A stretch of 64,000 bases of DNA from Mesorhizobium jarvisii (GTDB taxonomy: Bacteria > Pseudomonadota > Alphaproteobacteria > Rhizobiales > Rhizobiaceae): contig NZ_QZXA01000002.1 of the NCBI RefSeq assembly GCF_003601985.1, positions 682,001-746,000 on the forward strand. Direction: 5' to 3'. The notes beneath the pieces were generated by a model that was not told the DNA's origin, made no database searches, and saw only the letters and a program-made list of their open reading frames with translations. The position numbers and the translations under genes were made by a program. This document shows positions 45,499-55,219 of this stretch, one piece after another (the first letter of the stretch is position 1; each line of letters starts with the position of its first letter).

Positions 45499-48400
45499 AT
45501 GGCGGATGACAAACTCCCACGCGACCCCCTGAAGCGCGAAGCCGCGATAGCGGCGGCGCGGCCGGAGGTGCCGGCGCGGCCGTTCGTGCATCTGCGCGTG
45601 CATTCGGCCTATTCGCTGCTCGAGGGCGCGCTCCAACTCGGCAAGATCGTCGGCCATGCCGTGAAGGACGAGGCGCCGGCGATCGCCGTCACCGACACCA
45701 ACAATCTGTTCGGCGCGCTCGAATTCGCGCAGAAGGCGGTGAAGGAGGGCATCCAACCGATCATCGGCTGCCAGATCGCGCTCGCCTTTTCCGGCGAAAA
45801 CAGCGACGGCCAGCGGGATCGCCGGCGGCAAGGCCCGGAAATGCGGCCGGTCGTTCTGCTCGCCGCGACCGAAGCCGGTTATTCCAACCTGGTCAGGCTG
45901 GTCAGCCGCGTCTATCTGGAAACACCGCCCGGCGAGGCGGTGCATCTGACGACCGAGATGCTGGAGGGAAAGGCCGATGGGCTGATCTGCCTCAGCGGCG
46001 GGCCACGCGGCCCGATCGGCAATGCCTTGAAGGAGGATCGCCGCGATCTGGCCGAGGTTCGGCTTTTGACGCTCAAGGCGATGTTCGGCGACCGGCTCTA
46101 TGTCGAATTGGACCGGGTCGCGGGCTATGACCGGGTCATCGAACATCAGACGATCGATCTCGCCTATGCGCACGAACTTCCGCTTGTCGCCACCAACGAG
46201 GCGTTTTTCTCTTCACGCGACGATTATGAGGCGCATGACGCGCTGATCGCCATCGCCGAGGGCTCCGTTGTCGCTGTCGATACCCGCCGCCGGTTGTCGC
46301 CGGACAATTTCCTGCGCAGCCAGGCCGACATGGCAAAGCTGTTCGCCGACCTGCCGGAAGCGATCGACAATACGGTCGAGATCGCCCAGCGCTGTTCCTA
46401 TTATCCGAAAACCCGCAGCCCGATCCTGCCACGCTTCACTGGCGGCGATGCCTCCGACAAGGATGCGGCCGAAAAGGCCGAGGCCGCGGAGCTCGCCCGC
46501 CAGGCGCGTGAGGGGCTCGACGCACGGCTCGCCCTGCACGGACCGACTCCGGGCTACACGGTCGAGCAGTATCGCGAACGGCTGGAATTCGAGCTCGGCA
46601 TCATCGAGAAGATGAAATTCCCCGGCTACTTCCTGATCGTTGCCGACTTCATCAAATGGGCCAAGGCGCAAGGCATTCCGGTTGGACCGGGCCGTGGTTC
46701 GGGCGCCGGGTCGCTGGTCGCCTATTCGACGACCATCACCGACATCGATCCGCTGCGCTTCTCGCTGCTGTTCGAGCGCTTCCTCAATCCCGACCGCGTG
46801 TCGATGCCCGACTTCGACATCGACTTCTGCCAGGATCGCCGCGAAGAGGTGATCCGCTACGTCCAGCAGAAATACGGCCGCGACCAGGTCGGCCAGATCA
46901 TCACCTTCGGTACACTGCAGGCCCGCGCCGTGCTGCGCGATGTCGGCCGCGTGCTGCAGATGCCCTATGGCCAGGTCGACAAGCTGTCCAAAATGGTGCC
47001 GCAGAACCCTGCCAATCCGGTCAAGCTGGCGGACGCCATTGCCAATGAGCCGCGCTTTGCCGAAGAGGCCGAGAAGGAGCCGATCGTCCAGACGCTGCTC
47101 GACATGGCTCAGAAGCTGGAAGGTCTTTACCGCCACGCTTCTACGCACGCCGCCGGCATCGTCATCGGCGACCGGCCTTTGTCGGAACTGGTGCCGATGT
47201 ACCGCGATCCGCGCTCGGACATGCCGGTCACCCAGTTCAACATGAAATATGTCGAGCAGGCCGGGCTGGTGAAGTTCGACTTCCTCGGCCTGAAGACGCT
47301 GACCGTGCTGGAGACGGCGGTCAAGCTGATCCGCCGGCGCGGTATCGACATCGACCTGGCGACGATCCCGCTCGACGACCCCGAGACCTACGCCATGCTG
47401 TCGCGCGGCGAGGTGGTCGGCGTGTTCCAGGTGGAAAGTGCCGGCATGCGCAAGGCGCTGATAGGCATGCGGCCCGACTGCATCGAGGACATCATCGCGC
47501 TCGTCGCCCTCTACCGGCCAGGCCCGATGGAGAACATCCCGACCTACAATGCCAGAAAGCATGGCGAGGAGGAGATGGCCTCGATCCATCCCAAGATCGA
47601 CCATCTGGTGAAGGAGACGCAAGGCGTCATCGTCTACCAGGAACAGGTGATGCAGATTGCGCAGGAGCTGTCCGGCTATTCGCTCGGCGAGGCCGACCTT
47701 CTGCGCCGCGCCATGGGCAAGAAGATCCGCGCCGAGATGGACAAGCAGCGCGAGCGCTTTGTCTCGGGTGCGGTCGAGCGCGGTGTCAGCAAGCCGCAAG
47801 CCGACTTTATTTTCGACCTGCTGGCCAAGTTCGCCGACTACGGTTTCAACAAGTCGCACGCAGCCGCCTACGCCGTGGTCTCGTACCAGACCGCCTATCT
47901 CAAGGCGCATTATCCGGTCGAGTTCCTGGCCGCGTCGATGACGCTCGATATGGGCAATACTGACAAGCTCGCCGACTTCCGCCAGGACGCGCTGCGCCTC
48001 GGCATCGAGGTTCTGGCGCCGTCGGTGATGACGAGTTTTCGGCCTTTCGAGGTCGGCGAGAACCGCATCTATTATTCGATGGCCGCACTCAAGGGCGTCG
48101 GCGACGCGGCGGTCGAGCACATCGTTGCCGTGCGGGGCGAAAAACCGTTCAAGAATCTCGCGGATTTCTGCGAGCGGGTCGATCCCAAGATCGTCGGCAA
48201 GCGCGTCTTCGAAAGCCTGATCATGGCCGGCGCGCTCGACTGCTTCGGCCATGACCGCGCCCAGATGATGGCTGGCGTCGAACGGATGATGGGATTGGCG
48301 TCACTTGCCCAGCAGAACGCCGTTTCCGGCCAGGCCGATATTTTCGGCGCCTCACTCGGCGCTCAGTCGCAGGCGTTGAACCTGCCGGCGACGGACCCAT

Positions 48401-49026
48401 GGCTCGCCGCCGACCGGCTGCACCGCGAATTCCAGGTCGTCGGTTTCTATCTCTCGGCCCATCCGCTCGACGAATACAAGGCGGCCTTGCAGAAGATGCG
48501 GGTGCAGAACTGGGCGGAGTTCTCGGCCGCCGTCAAGCGCGGCGCTTCTGCCGGCCGCCTGGCAGGCACGGTGACCAGCAAACAGGAGCGCAAGACGCGC
48601 ACCGGCAACAAGATGGGCGTTGTGGCCTTTTCCGATACTTCCGGCCAGTACGAGGCCGTGCTGTTTTCCGAAGCGTTGGCGCAGTACCGTGACTTGCTGG
48701 AAGCCGGCCGCTCCGTCGTGATCACCGTCGCGGCCGAGGACCGGCCCGAGGGCGTCAATTTGCGCATCAACTCCGTGCAATCGCTGGAGGAGGAGGCAAG
48801 CCGTATCCAGAAGGCGCTGCGCATATTCGTCAGGAACGATGGACCCGCCTCGATAATCCAGTCCCAGCTCACCCAGCGCGGTGAAAGCCAGGTGAGCATC
48901 ATCGTAATCAAGGAAGAGGCCCAGGGCGAGGTCGAGATCGCTTTGCAGGGCGGCTACCGCGTCTCGCCGCAGATCGCCTCGGCGATGCGCGCCGTGCCCG
49001 GCGTGGTCGAAGTGGAACTGGTGTGA
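45499..49026 (+). CDS. dnaE: DNA polymerase III alpha subunit, DnaE1 type
   Basis: The replicative polymerase, 1175 residues. The N-terminal PHP domain starts PFVHLRVHSAYSLLEGALQL. The polymerase core carries PVGPGRGSGAGSLVAYSTTI and the catalytic aspartates in PDFDIDFCQDRREEVIRYVQ. Helix-hairpin-helix sequence follows (FNKSHAAAYAVVSYQTAYLK), then an OB-fold with GTVTSKQERKTRTGNKMGVV near residue 1025. The length and the C-terminal OB-fold fit the replicative DnaE1, not the shorter ImuC/DnaE2. ATG 45499 (MADDKLPRDPL) has a GAGAA site; the frame is open to a TTG at 45412. Confidence 0.95.
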   Translation: MADDKLPRDPLKREAAIAAARPEVPARPFVHLRVHSAYSLLEGALQLGKIVGHAVKDEAPAIAVTDTNNLFGALEFAQKAVKEGIQPIIGCQIALAFSGENSDGQRDRRRQGPEMRPVVLLAATEAGYSNLVRLVSRVYLETPPGEAVHLTTEMLEGKADGLICLSGGPRGPIGNALKEDRRDLAEVRLLTLKAMFGDRLYVELDRVAGYDRVIEHQTIDLAYAHELPLVATNEAFFSSRDDYEAHDALIAIAEGSVVAVDTRRRLSPDNFLRSQADMAKLFADLPEAIDNTVEIAQRCSYYPKTRSPILPRFTGGDASDKDAAEKAEAAELARQAREGLDARLALHGPTPGYTVEQYRERLEFELGIIEKMKFPGYFLIVADFIKWAKAQGIPVGPGRGSGAGSLVAYSTTITDIDPLRFSLLFERFLNPDRVSMPDFDIDFCQDRREEVIRYVQQKYGRDQVGQIITFGTLQARAVLRDVGRVLQMPYGQVDKLSKMVPQNPANPVKLADAIANEPRFAEEAEKEPIVQTLLDMAQKLEGLYRHASTHAAGIVIGDRPLSELVPMYRDPRSDMPVTQFNMKYVEQAGLVKFDFLGLKTLTVLETAVKLIRRRGIDIDLATIPLDDPETYAMLSRGEVVGVFQVESAGMRKALIGMRPDCIEDIIALVALYRPGPMENIPTYNARKHGEEEMASIHPKIDHLVKETQGVIVYQEQVMQIAQELSGYSLGEADLLRRAMGKKIRAEMDKQRERFVSGAVERGVSKPQADFIFDLLAKFADYGFNKSHAAAYAVVSYQTAYLKAHYPVEFLAASMTLDMGNTDKLADFRQDALRLGIEVLAPSVMTSFRPFEVGENRIYYSMAALKGVGDAAVEHIVAVRGEKPFKNLADFCERVDPKIVGKRVFESLIMAGALDCFGHDRAQMMAGVERMMGLASLAQQNAVSGQADIFGASLGAQSQALNLPATDPWLAADRLHREFQVVGFYLSAHPLDEYKAALQKMRVQNWAEFSAAVKRGASAGRLAGTVTSKQERKTRTGNKMGVVAFSDTSGQYEAVLFSEALAQYRDLLEAGRSVVITVAAEDRPEGVNLRINSVQSLEEEASRIQKALRIFVRNDGPASIIQSQLTQRGESQVSIIVIKEEAQGEVEIALQGGYRVSPQIASAMRAVPGVVEVELV

Positions 49027-49078
49027 TCGCCGCGCTTGGCAGGCATCGGCGCATGCCGCCCATGTCATCGCGATCGTC

Positions 49079-49882
49079 ATGAAGGCCGCTGACAGGCGAG
49101 CATCACAGGATCGTTCCGCGATGGCGCGGCTGCGCGACATGCTGCGCAGGCTCTATCATGGGCGCACGCCGGCCGCCTTCCGCTTTCAGGTTGCGGCAAT
49201 CGTCATCGATCTCGCCATCATCGCCTTCTTCATCGCGACACCCGTCATCCAGCATTCGGCCTCGTTCCTGTGGCTGGATTATGCGGTGGCGGCGCTGGTC
49301 GGCGCCGATCTGATTGCCAGGCTGCTGGCTTCCAACGACATGCTGCGCCTGATGAAGCAGCCGACCTCCTGGGTGGATGTCTTCATCCTGTTGACGCTGC
49401 TGATGCCGACGGCGCTCGCCAATCTCGGTTTCCTGCGCATCCTGCGGCTGTGGTCGCTGTCGCGCAGCGGTTCGATCTGGCGGCATTTCGAGATGCGTGG
49501 GCTGAGGCCCTGGCGCGAGGCAAGCAATGCGGTCATCAACCTCTTGACGTTTCTGTTCGTCATCACCGGCTTCGTCTACACCTTCTTCTTCCGAAACGGC
49601 GCCGGGCTGGAAAACTACATCGATGCGCTTTATTTCACCGTCGCCACGGTGACGACGACCGGCTTCGGCGACATCGTGCTGCCGGGAATGGCCGGCAAGC
49701 TGACGGCGATCGTCACCATGATCATCGGCATATCGCTGTTTGTCAGGCTGGCGCAGGCGATCTTCCGGCCGGCCAAGGTGTTCTTTCCCTGTCCGCAATG
49801 CGGGCTGCAGCGGCATGAGCCGGATGCCGTGCACTGCAAGGCCTGCGCGCACGTCCTCAACATACCGAACGAAGGCGACTGA
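49079..49882 (+). CDS. voltage-gated-type potassium channel with C-terminal zinc ribbon
   Basis: A 267-residue, six-helix ion channel. A voltage-sensor-like region (helices about residues 40-150) includes LGFLRILRLWSLSRSGSIWR, an S4-like helix with spaced arginines. The pore loop has ATVTTTGFGDIVLPG, a GFGD selectivity filter with Phe in place of the common Tyr. The C-terminus carries CPQCGLQRHEPDAVHCKAC, a four-cysteine zinc-ribbon pattern. ATG 49079 is weakly supported; ATG 49121 is possible. It follows dnaE by 52 bases and is convergent with the EamA gene. Confidence 0.85.
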   Translation: MKAADRRASQDRSAMARLRDMLRRLYHGRTPAAFRFQVAAIVIDLAIIAFFIATPVIQHSASFLWLDYAVAALVGADLIARLLASNDMLRLMKQPTSWVDVFILLTLLMPTALANLGFLRILRLWSLSRSGSIWRHFEMRGLRPWREASNAVINLLTFLFVITGFVYTFFFRNGAGLENYIDALYFTVATVTTTGFGDIVLPGMAGKLTAIVTMIIGISLFVRLAQAIFRPAKVFFPCPQCGLQRHEPDAVHCKACAHVLNIPNEGD

Positions 49883-49893
49883 CTGGCTGACTG

Positions 49894-50775
49894 CTACGAT
49901 GCCGCCACTTCAGCCGGCTGCACCGGTTTGCGCTGCAGGTTGAGCAGATTGCCCATCAGGATCAGGAGAGCGCCACCGGCGGTGAAGGCGTCGATCTGCT
50001 CCTTGTAAAGCAGCCAGCCGACCAGCGCCGACAAGGGCACCCGCAGAAAATCCATTGGCGAAATGACGGTGGCGTCGGCATAGGTGAGCGCGCGGGCCAT
50101 GCAGAAATGTGACGACATGCCGGTGAAGGCTATCAGCAGGATCCAGGGCCACAGTTCAAGCGATGGCGTGCGCCACACGTAGACGGCGGGGATGAGGCCG
50201 AGCGCCGACTGGATGATCAGCATCCAGAAGATGATGCGCACGACGCTGTCGGTGCGCGTCAGCGATTTGACCAGGACCAGCGATATGCCGAAACAGACCG
50301 CGGCGCCCAGCACGACCAGATGTCCGGGATCAACCGCGTTGACGCCTGGACGGACGATGACCACCACGCCGATCAGGCCGAGCACGACCGCCGCCAGTTT
50401 CGGCCGGCTCAGCCTTTCGCCGAGAAACGTCACCGCCAGGATCGCCGTCCAGATCGGCGTGGTGAATTCGATCGAGATCAGCACCGCCAGCGGGATCAGG
50501 GTCAAGGCGTAGAGCCATGCCGCCTGGCCGGTATAGTGGACGACGTTGCGCGCGATATGGGCGAGGGGACGCTGCGTGCGCATTGCCGCGAAGCCGCCGC
50601 TCGCCAGCACCAGCGGCAAGAGGATGAAGAAGCCGATCACCGAGCGCAGTTCCAGCACCTGGAAGACGTTGAGTTCGGCCGTGGTGGCGCGGCCGGCGAC
50701 CGACATAGCCAGGAAAGAGCTGATCGACAGCGCCATCCAGAACGCGGCCTTGGGGATCGAGGGGGTGGGTGCCAT
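49894..50775 (-). CDS. EamA/DMT-family transporter
   Basis: A 293-residue drug/metabolite transporter with ten hydrophobic helices in two EamA halves, the second starting near LVVLGAAVCFGISLVLVKSL. Conserved pieces include the first-half helix end LAAVVLGLIGVVVIVRPGVN and the C-terminal SPMDFLRVPLSALVGWLLYK. ATG 50775 (MAPTPSIPKAAFWMALS) has a GAGA site; an upstream in-frame ATG at 50826 would add 17 residues. The substrate is unknown; relatives export amino acids, nucleosides or drugs. Confidence 0.85.
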   Translation of the reverse strand: MAPTPSIPKAAFWMALSISSFLAMSVAGRATTAELNVFQVLELRSVIGFFILLPLVLASGGFAAMRTQRPLAHIARNVVHYTGQAAWLYALTLIPLAVLISIEFTTPIWTAILAVTFLGERLSRPKLAAVVLGLIGVVVIVRPGVNAVDPGHLVVLGAAVCFGISLVLVKSLTRTDSVVRIIFWMLIIQSALGLIPAVYVWRTPSLELWPWILLIAFTGMSSHFCMARALTYADATVISPMDFLRVPLSALVGWLLYKEQIDAFTAGGALLILMGNLLNLQRKPVQPAEVAAS

Positions 50776-50969
50776 GGCAGCTATCTCGCAGGCCGGGGCT
50801 TTTGCCGCAACCGCTAGCCGCTCCATTCTTCTGGGCCAGTTGCAGCGGCGTGATGTTGCAAAACGGGCATGTTGCGAGCGGAACCCGATAGGCCAGTGGG
50901 CGTTGAGTCCCGATATTCAGCCGAGCTTCGCAGGGTATCTTGCCTTTCAGCATCGACAGGAGAGTTTCG

Positions 50970-51476
50970 ATGAGACCATTCGCGCAATTTGCGCTTGCTG
51001 GCTGTCTTCTGGTCGCGGCAGGCACGGCACACGCCGATGAGACCAAGTTTCTCCAGTCGTTCAAGGGTAATTTTGCCGGCAAGGGCACTGTACAGGTCAC
51101 CACGGATGTGCCGAACGTCAGCGTTTCCTGCAGCTTCAAGTCGAACGCGACCTCAACCTCGCTCTCGCTGGATGGCAGTTGCCGCGGTCTCGTCTTGGTG
51201 ACACGTGCCATCAGCGCCAAGTTGAACGTCACCGGCGCGAAATACAGCGGCGTCTATGTTGGGTCGCGCACCGGGCCGGCACAGCTGAACGGCAGCCGTT
51301 CGGGCAACGCGATCAATCTTGGCATCCGCTGGGCCCAGGAGGTCAATGGCGATCGCAAGGCGCGGATGACGGTCGAGAAGCGAGGCGAGAATGGCATCCG
51401 GCTGACGGTCACCGACACCGATCCGACAACCGGCAAGAACGTGGTGACGAGCAGGATCGATCTGACGCGCACCTGA
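50970..51476 (+). CDS. small exported protein of unknown function
   Basis: A 168-residue protein with a clear signal peptide (MRPFAQFALAGCLLVAAGTA, cleavage near AHA-DE). The ATG has AGGAGA seven bases upstream, which decides the start over the upstream ATG at 50940. The mature domain has regular beta-strand-like sequence (KGTVQVTTDVPNVSVSCSFK; NGIRLTVTDTDPTTGKN) and two cysteines. It resembles small periplasmic beta-barrel or OmpA-like domains only loosely. No operon partner. Confidence 0.75.
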   Translation: MRPFAQFALAGCLLVAAGTAHADETKFLQSFKGNFAGKGTVQVTTDVPNVSVSCSFKSNATSTSLSLDGSCRGLVLVTRAISAKLNVTGAKYSGVYVGSRTGPAQLNGSRSGNAINLGIRWAQEVNGDRKARMTVEKRGENGIRLTVTDTDPTTGKNVVTSRIDLTRT

Positions 51477-51514
51477 CGGTCTGACCTGAATCGCAACACA
51501 TCCGGTATCCAGGC

Positions 51515-52843
51515 TCAGTCTTCAAGCGGCTCCGGCGGATGGGCATCGCGTCCTTTGCCGAACGTATAGCCGGTTTCCACCGCCTTGCGGCCGAACTTGT
51601 CGCGCAGCGCATCGATGGCGCCCTCGGCCATGGCGCGCTTGCGCGACTGGACGTCGACCAGATCCGGTGGGTCGGCCTTGTCGTCGTCGGAGAGGTCGCT
51701 GACGCCGATGCCGAGCAATCGAAATTTCGTTCCGTCCGTTTCCTTGCGAAGAAGCTCCACCCCGGTCTGAAAGATACGGTCGGCGAGCCGGGTCGGGTCG
51801 CCGAGCTGGCGGTTGCGCGTGCGCAGCTTGAAATCCTGCGTCTTCAGCTTCAGCACCACGGTGCGTCCGGCAATGCCTGACTTTTTCAACCGCGCCGAGA
51901 CCTTTTCCGAAAGCCCTCTCAGCACCGAGATCAGTTCGTCCAGCGACGCGATGTCGGTGTCGAAGGTGGTTTCGGCCGATACGCTCTTGGCGTCCTGGTC
52001 GGGGTCGACGCGGCGAACGTCCTCGCCACGCGAAAGCCGGTAAAGCCGGTCGCCCATCACGCCGTAGCGGCGCATCAGGTCGCCACGCTCCATCGTCTGA
52101 AGCTGGCCGATGGTGCGGATGCCGTCGCGTTCCAGCGTGGCGTTGAACGCCTTGCCGACGCCCCAGATCATGGTCACCGGCTGCGTCGCCAGGAAGCCGA
52201 CTGCCTCGGCCTCGCCAATGACCGAAAAGCCGCGCGGCTTGCGGAAGTCCGACGCTATCTTGGCGAGGAACTTGCAATAGGATAGGCCCGCGGAAACGGT
52301 GATGCCGATCTCCTTCTCGACGGCCAGTGCGAAGCGCGCCAGCACCACGGCCGGCGGCAGGCCGTGCAGCCGTTCGGTGCCGGCGAGGTCGAGAAACGCC
52401 TCGTCGATCGAAAGCGGCTCGACCAGCGGCGTCAGCGCCTGCATCATGGCGCGCACCTCGCGGCCGACACGTACATATTTTTCCATGTTGGGCGGGATCA
52501 CGACCGCCTCGGGGCAGGCCTCGAGCGCCTTGAACATCGGCATGGCGGAGCGCACGCCCCGGATGCGGGCGATGTAGCAAGCGGTGGAGACGACCCCGCG
52601 CTTGCCGCCGCCAATGATCAGCGGCTTGTCCTTGAGCGGCGGGTTGTCGCGCTTTTCGATCGCCGCATAGAAGGCGTCGCAATCGATATGTGCGAGATGC
52701 AGCCGGTAAAGCTCGGGATGACGGGCAAGGCGAGGGCTGCCGCAGCGCTCGCAGCGGCGCGTTTCACCGCGCTGAAACGTCAGGCAGTCACGGCAAAAAC
52801 CGTAATCGGGATTGTTGACAGGGGCCGCCATCACTGCGAACAT
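51515..52843 (-). CDS. dinB: DNA polymerase IV with N-terminal zinc ribbon
   Basis: A 442-residue Y-family translesion polymerase. The catalytic motifs are [19 protein letters not shown] and [20 protein letters not shown]; the little-finger domain runs from about residue 285. Before the core is a zinc-ribbon, [19 protein letters not shown] (CxxC...CxxC), which rhizobial DinB proteins have and E. coli DinB lacks. The frame stays open to 53290, but that extension is antisense to the GNAT gene; ATG 52843 gives the expected start. It is divergent from the GNAT gene with 66 bp between. Confidence 0.92.
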   Translation of the reverse strand: MFAVMAAPVNNPDYGFCRDCLTFQRGETRRCERCGSPRLARHPELYRLHLAHIDCDAFYAAIEKRDNPPLKDKPLIIGGGKRGVVSTACYIARIRGVRSAMPMFKALEACPEAVVIPPNMEKYVRVGREVRAMMQALTPLVEPLSIDEAFLDLAGTERLHGLPPAVVLARFALAVEKEIGITVSAGLSYCKFLAKIASDFRKPRGFSVIGEAEAVGFLATQPVTMIWGVGKAFNATLERDGIRTIGQLQTMERGDLMRRYGVMGDRLYRLSRGEDVRRVDPDQDAKSVSAETTFDTDIASLDELISVLRGLSEKVSARLKKSGIAGRTVVLKLKTQDFKLRTRNRQLGDPTRLADRIFQTGVELLRKETDGTKFRLLGIGVSDLSDDDKADPPDLVDVQSRKRAMAEGAIDALRDKFGRKAVETGYTFGKGRDAHPPEPLED

Positions 52844-52909
52844 AAAGAGAACAGAGGCAATGGTACGACAGTGCAGGGTCAGCGACAAGCTTGGCCTGGG
52901 GAGAACCGT

Positions 52910-53497
52910 ATGAGCACGACCATAGTACCGCTGGCGCCTGAGCTCTGGCCTGATTTCGAGGACCTTTTCGGCAAACAGGGCGCCTGTTACGGCTGCTGGT
53001 GCACGCATTTCCGGCTGGCGCCGGCGGCGCGGCGCGAGAGCAGCCGCGAACGCAACAAGGACCACATCAAGGCGCGCATCGAAGCCGGCCCGCCGCCCGG
53101 CCTGCTGGCCTTCGAGGATGGGAAGGCGGTTGGCTGGATGCAGATCGGACCGCGCGCCGACGTGCCCGAATGGAACAACAAGGGCAGGGGCTCGGCGCCG
53201 ATTGATCCCGCCGACGCTTCCGATCCGGCCGTCTGGGCGATCTCCTGCTTTTTCATCCGCGCCAAGGCGCGGGGCCGGGGCATCACGCATCGCCTCGTCG
53301 AAGGCGGCATCGATTTCGCCCGCAGCAACGGAGCACGGATTGTCGAGGCCTGCCCGATCGACCTGTCGCGCGATTCGCGATCGATCGGCCTGTTCGTGGG
53401 CTCGTCGGGGGTGTTCGAGAAAGCAGGGTTCGAGAGGCTGGTGGAACGCAAGGCGGGCCGGCCGCTGATGCGGCTGGTGCTGAAGCCGATTGCCTGA
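52910..53497 (+). CDS. GNAT family N-acetyltransferase
   Basis: A 195-residue acetyltransferase of the subgroup that opens with a Cys/Trp-rich stretch, here [20 protein letters not shown]. The acetyl-CoA motif is [20 protein letters not shown], and the C-terminal part has [18 protein letters not shown]. The start ATG 52910 follows GGGGAGA. The substrate is unknown. It is divergent from dinB, and their shared promoter region is only 66 bp. Confidence 0.85.
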   Translation: MSTTIVPLAPELWPDFEDLFGKQGACYGCWCTHFRLAPAARRESSRERNKDHIKARIEAGPPPGLLAFEDGKAVGWMQIGPRADVPEWNNKGRGSAPIDPADASDPAVWAISCFFIRAKARGRGITHRLVEGGIDFARSNGARIVEACPIDLSRDSRSIGLFVGSSGVFEKAGFERLVERKAGRPLMRLVLKPIA

Positions 53498-53582
53498 CCG
53501 TCATCATCTTGCAGTTGTGGTGGTATTTCCCTACCAGAAGCACGAAACGATTTTTGTCTTTTCGATCGAACGGAGACTTCCC

Positions 53583-55154
53583 GTGAACCGTATGTTGCCA
53601 ATTGCCTTTACCGCGCTTCTGCTCAGCGCGCCCGCCTTCGGCCAGACCGTCGACAGCAAGGGCGCGAAGCAATTGTCCGATGACCTGTCCCGCTATGTCG
53701 GCAAACAGGCGCTCGACAAAGGCATCCTGAAGGTTTCGGTCGAAGGCGACGCCTACAAGGTCACGTTGGACATCAAGGCGCTTGCCGCGACGTTTCCCGA
53801 GCAGGGAAAGGTGAAATTGGACTTCGCGCCCTACGCCGTGCTGGTGAAGCCGCGCAGCGACGGGACCTGGGATGTCTCGATGGATTTTTCGCAAAGCGGA
53901 TCTTTCGAGTTCAACGGGCCCGAGGGGCTGCAAAGCACGCAGTTTTCGATCAAGGACGGCAAGGGTTCCGGCGTCTATGATCCCAATCTGGCGGCCTTCA
54001 TCAGCGGCGCCAGTTCGTTGGCCGGCATGACGATGGCCTCGAAGGATGCCAAGCAGCAGATGGAGGCCAGCACGGGTGCCGGCACCGCGACGATCGCCGC
54101 CACCAAGGCTGCCAATGGCGGCGTCGATTTCACGATGTCGCAAAAAATTTCGAATTTCGCCGAGGCGATCAAACTGGACGATCCCGAGAACGGGCTGAAT
54201 TTCCCGGTCACCATCAAGTCGCCGGAATTGTCGGTAGAAGCCAGCGGCAAGGGCGTGCAGACGAGGCCGCTGCTCGACCTCCTGGCATTTGCCGTGGCCA
54301 ATGAGGACGAGAAGACGCTGAAGGCAAACCAGGCGGAGCTCAAGTCGCTTCTGCGCGCAGCGCTTCCGGTGTGGGAGCGCATCGACGGCACCTATGGCTT
54401 CAAGGATTTCGCAGTCGACAGCCCGATTGGCACTTTCGGCGCAACCCAGCTCAGCACCGCGTTCGGCAGCGACGGCGTTTCTCAGAGCGGCAAGGTCACC
54501 TACGGCATCAAGGCATCGGGGCTGACCGTGCCGCAGCAGCTTTTGCCTAGCTGGAGCGTTGCGTTGCTGCCCACCGATATCGACCTGAACTTCGGCGGTG
54601 CCAATATCGATCTCGACAGCATGGCGAAGAAGGCGATCGAAGCCTTTGATCTCAATCAGGATCCGCCGCTGTCGGCCGAGTTTGGCGCCCAGCTCAAGGC
54701 CGACTTCCTGGCCAAGGCGCCGAAGGTCGTCATCGGCCACAGCGTTGTGAAGAACAAGGACATGGAGATCGCGCTGGAAGGCGAGATGACGAGCTTCGGG
54801 CAGAAACCCGACGCAAATCTCACTGTCGATGTCGCCGGCTTCGACAAGATCATGGCGCATCTGCAGGAAGCGGCAAAGGCGGAGCCGGAGGTCGGGCAGT
54901 ATGTGCCTGTCGCTCTCATGGTCAAGGGTTTTGCCAAGACGCTGCCGGACGGCCGGCTGGAATGGGCCGTCAGCACCAAGGCCGACGGCTCGGTCACCGT
55001 CAACGGCGTCATGCTGAAGCCCGCCGATCCGGCGGTGGACGACAGCGTCGGCGACGGTGACGGCGCGGACGACAGCAGCGGCGGCGACAATGGCGATGGC
55101 GCCAATGGTGGCGGCAGCGACAATGGCGGAGCCGGTGCGAAGCTGAATCCTTGA
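53583..55154 (+). CDS. large exported protein, DUF2125-like
   Basis: A 523-residue exported protein, signal peptide MLPIAFTALLLSAPAFG followed by QTVDSKGAKQLSDDLSRYVG. The mature protein consists of long beta-rich segments and is likely periplasmic; the closest family I can suggest is DUF2125 of Rhizobiales. The last 40 residues are a low-complexity Asp/Gly tail (DDSVGDGDGADDSSGGDNGD). I start it at GTG 53583, with CGGAG seven bases upstream; ATG 53592 is close. Function unknown. Confidence 0.72.
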   Translation: MNRMLPIAFTALLLSAPAFGQTVDSKGAKQLSDDLSRYVGKQALDKGILKVSVEGDAYKVTLDIKALAATFPEQGKVKLDFAPYAVLVKPRSDGTWDVSMDFSQSGSFEFNGPEGLQSTQFSIKDGKGSGVYDPNLAAFISGASSLAGMTMASKDAKQQMEASTGAGTATIAATKAANGGVDFTMSQKISNFAEAIKLDDPENGLNFPVTIKSPELSVEASGKGVQTRPLLDLLAFAVANEDEKTLKANQAELKSLLRAALPVWERIDGTYGFKDFAVDSPIGTFGATQLSTAFGSDGVSQSGKVTYGIKASGLTVPQQLLPSWSVALLPTDIDLNFGGANIDLDSMAKKAIEAFDLNQDPPLSAEFGAQLKADFLAKAPKVVIGHSVVKNKDMEIALEGEMTSFGQKPDANLTVDVAGFDKIMAHLQEAAKAEPEVGQYVPVALMVKGFAKTLPDGRLEWAVSTKADGSVTVNGVMLKPADPAVDDSVGDGDGADDSSGGDNGDGANGGGSDNGGAGAKLNP

Positions 55155-55169
55155 GGGTTCGGCTTTTCT

Positions 55170-55210
55170 GCAATTCCGGGAAAAGCGCATGGCGCTTTTC
55201 CTGAGATTGC
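55170..55210. repeat. palindromic intergenic hairpin between convergent genes
   Basis: GGAAAAGCGC (55179-55188) pairs with GCGCTTTTCC (55192-55201) across an ATG loop; outer arms GCAAT and ATTGC extend it. It sits between two convergent genes, so it may serve as a shared terminator. The sequence also looks like a second family of rhizobial intergenic palindromes. Confidence 0.65.
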
Positions 55211-55219
55211 GTCTGACGT

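Noticed and set aside
46213-48252. 679-residue minus-strand ORF opposite dnaE
   Set aside because: Antisense shadow rich in His, Arg and Asp; dnaE motifs on the plus strand are decisive.
52844-53290. N-terminal extension of the dinB frame
   Set aside because: It is antisense to the GNAT gene, and the zinc-ribbon start at 52843 matches the expected DinB N-terminus.
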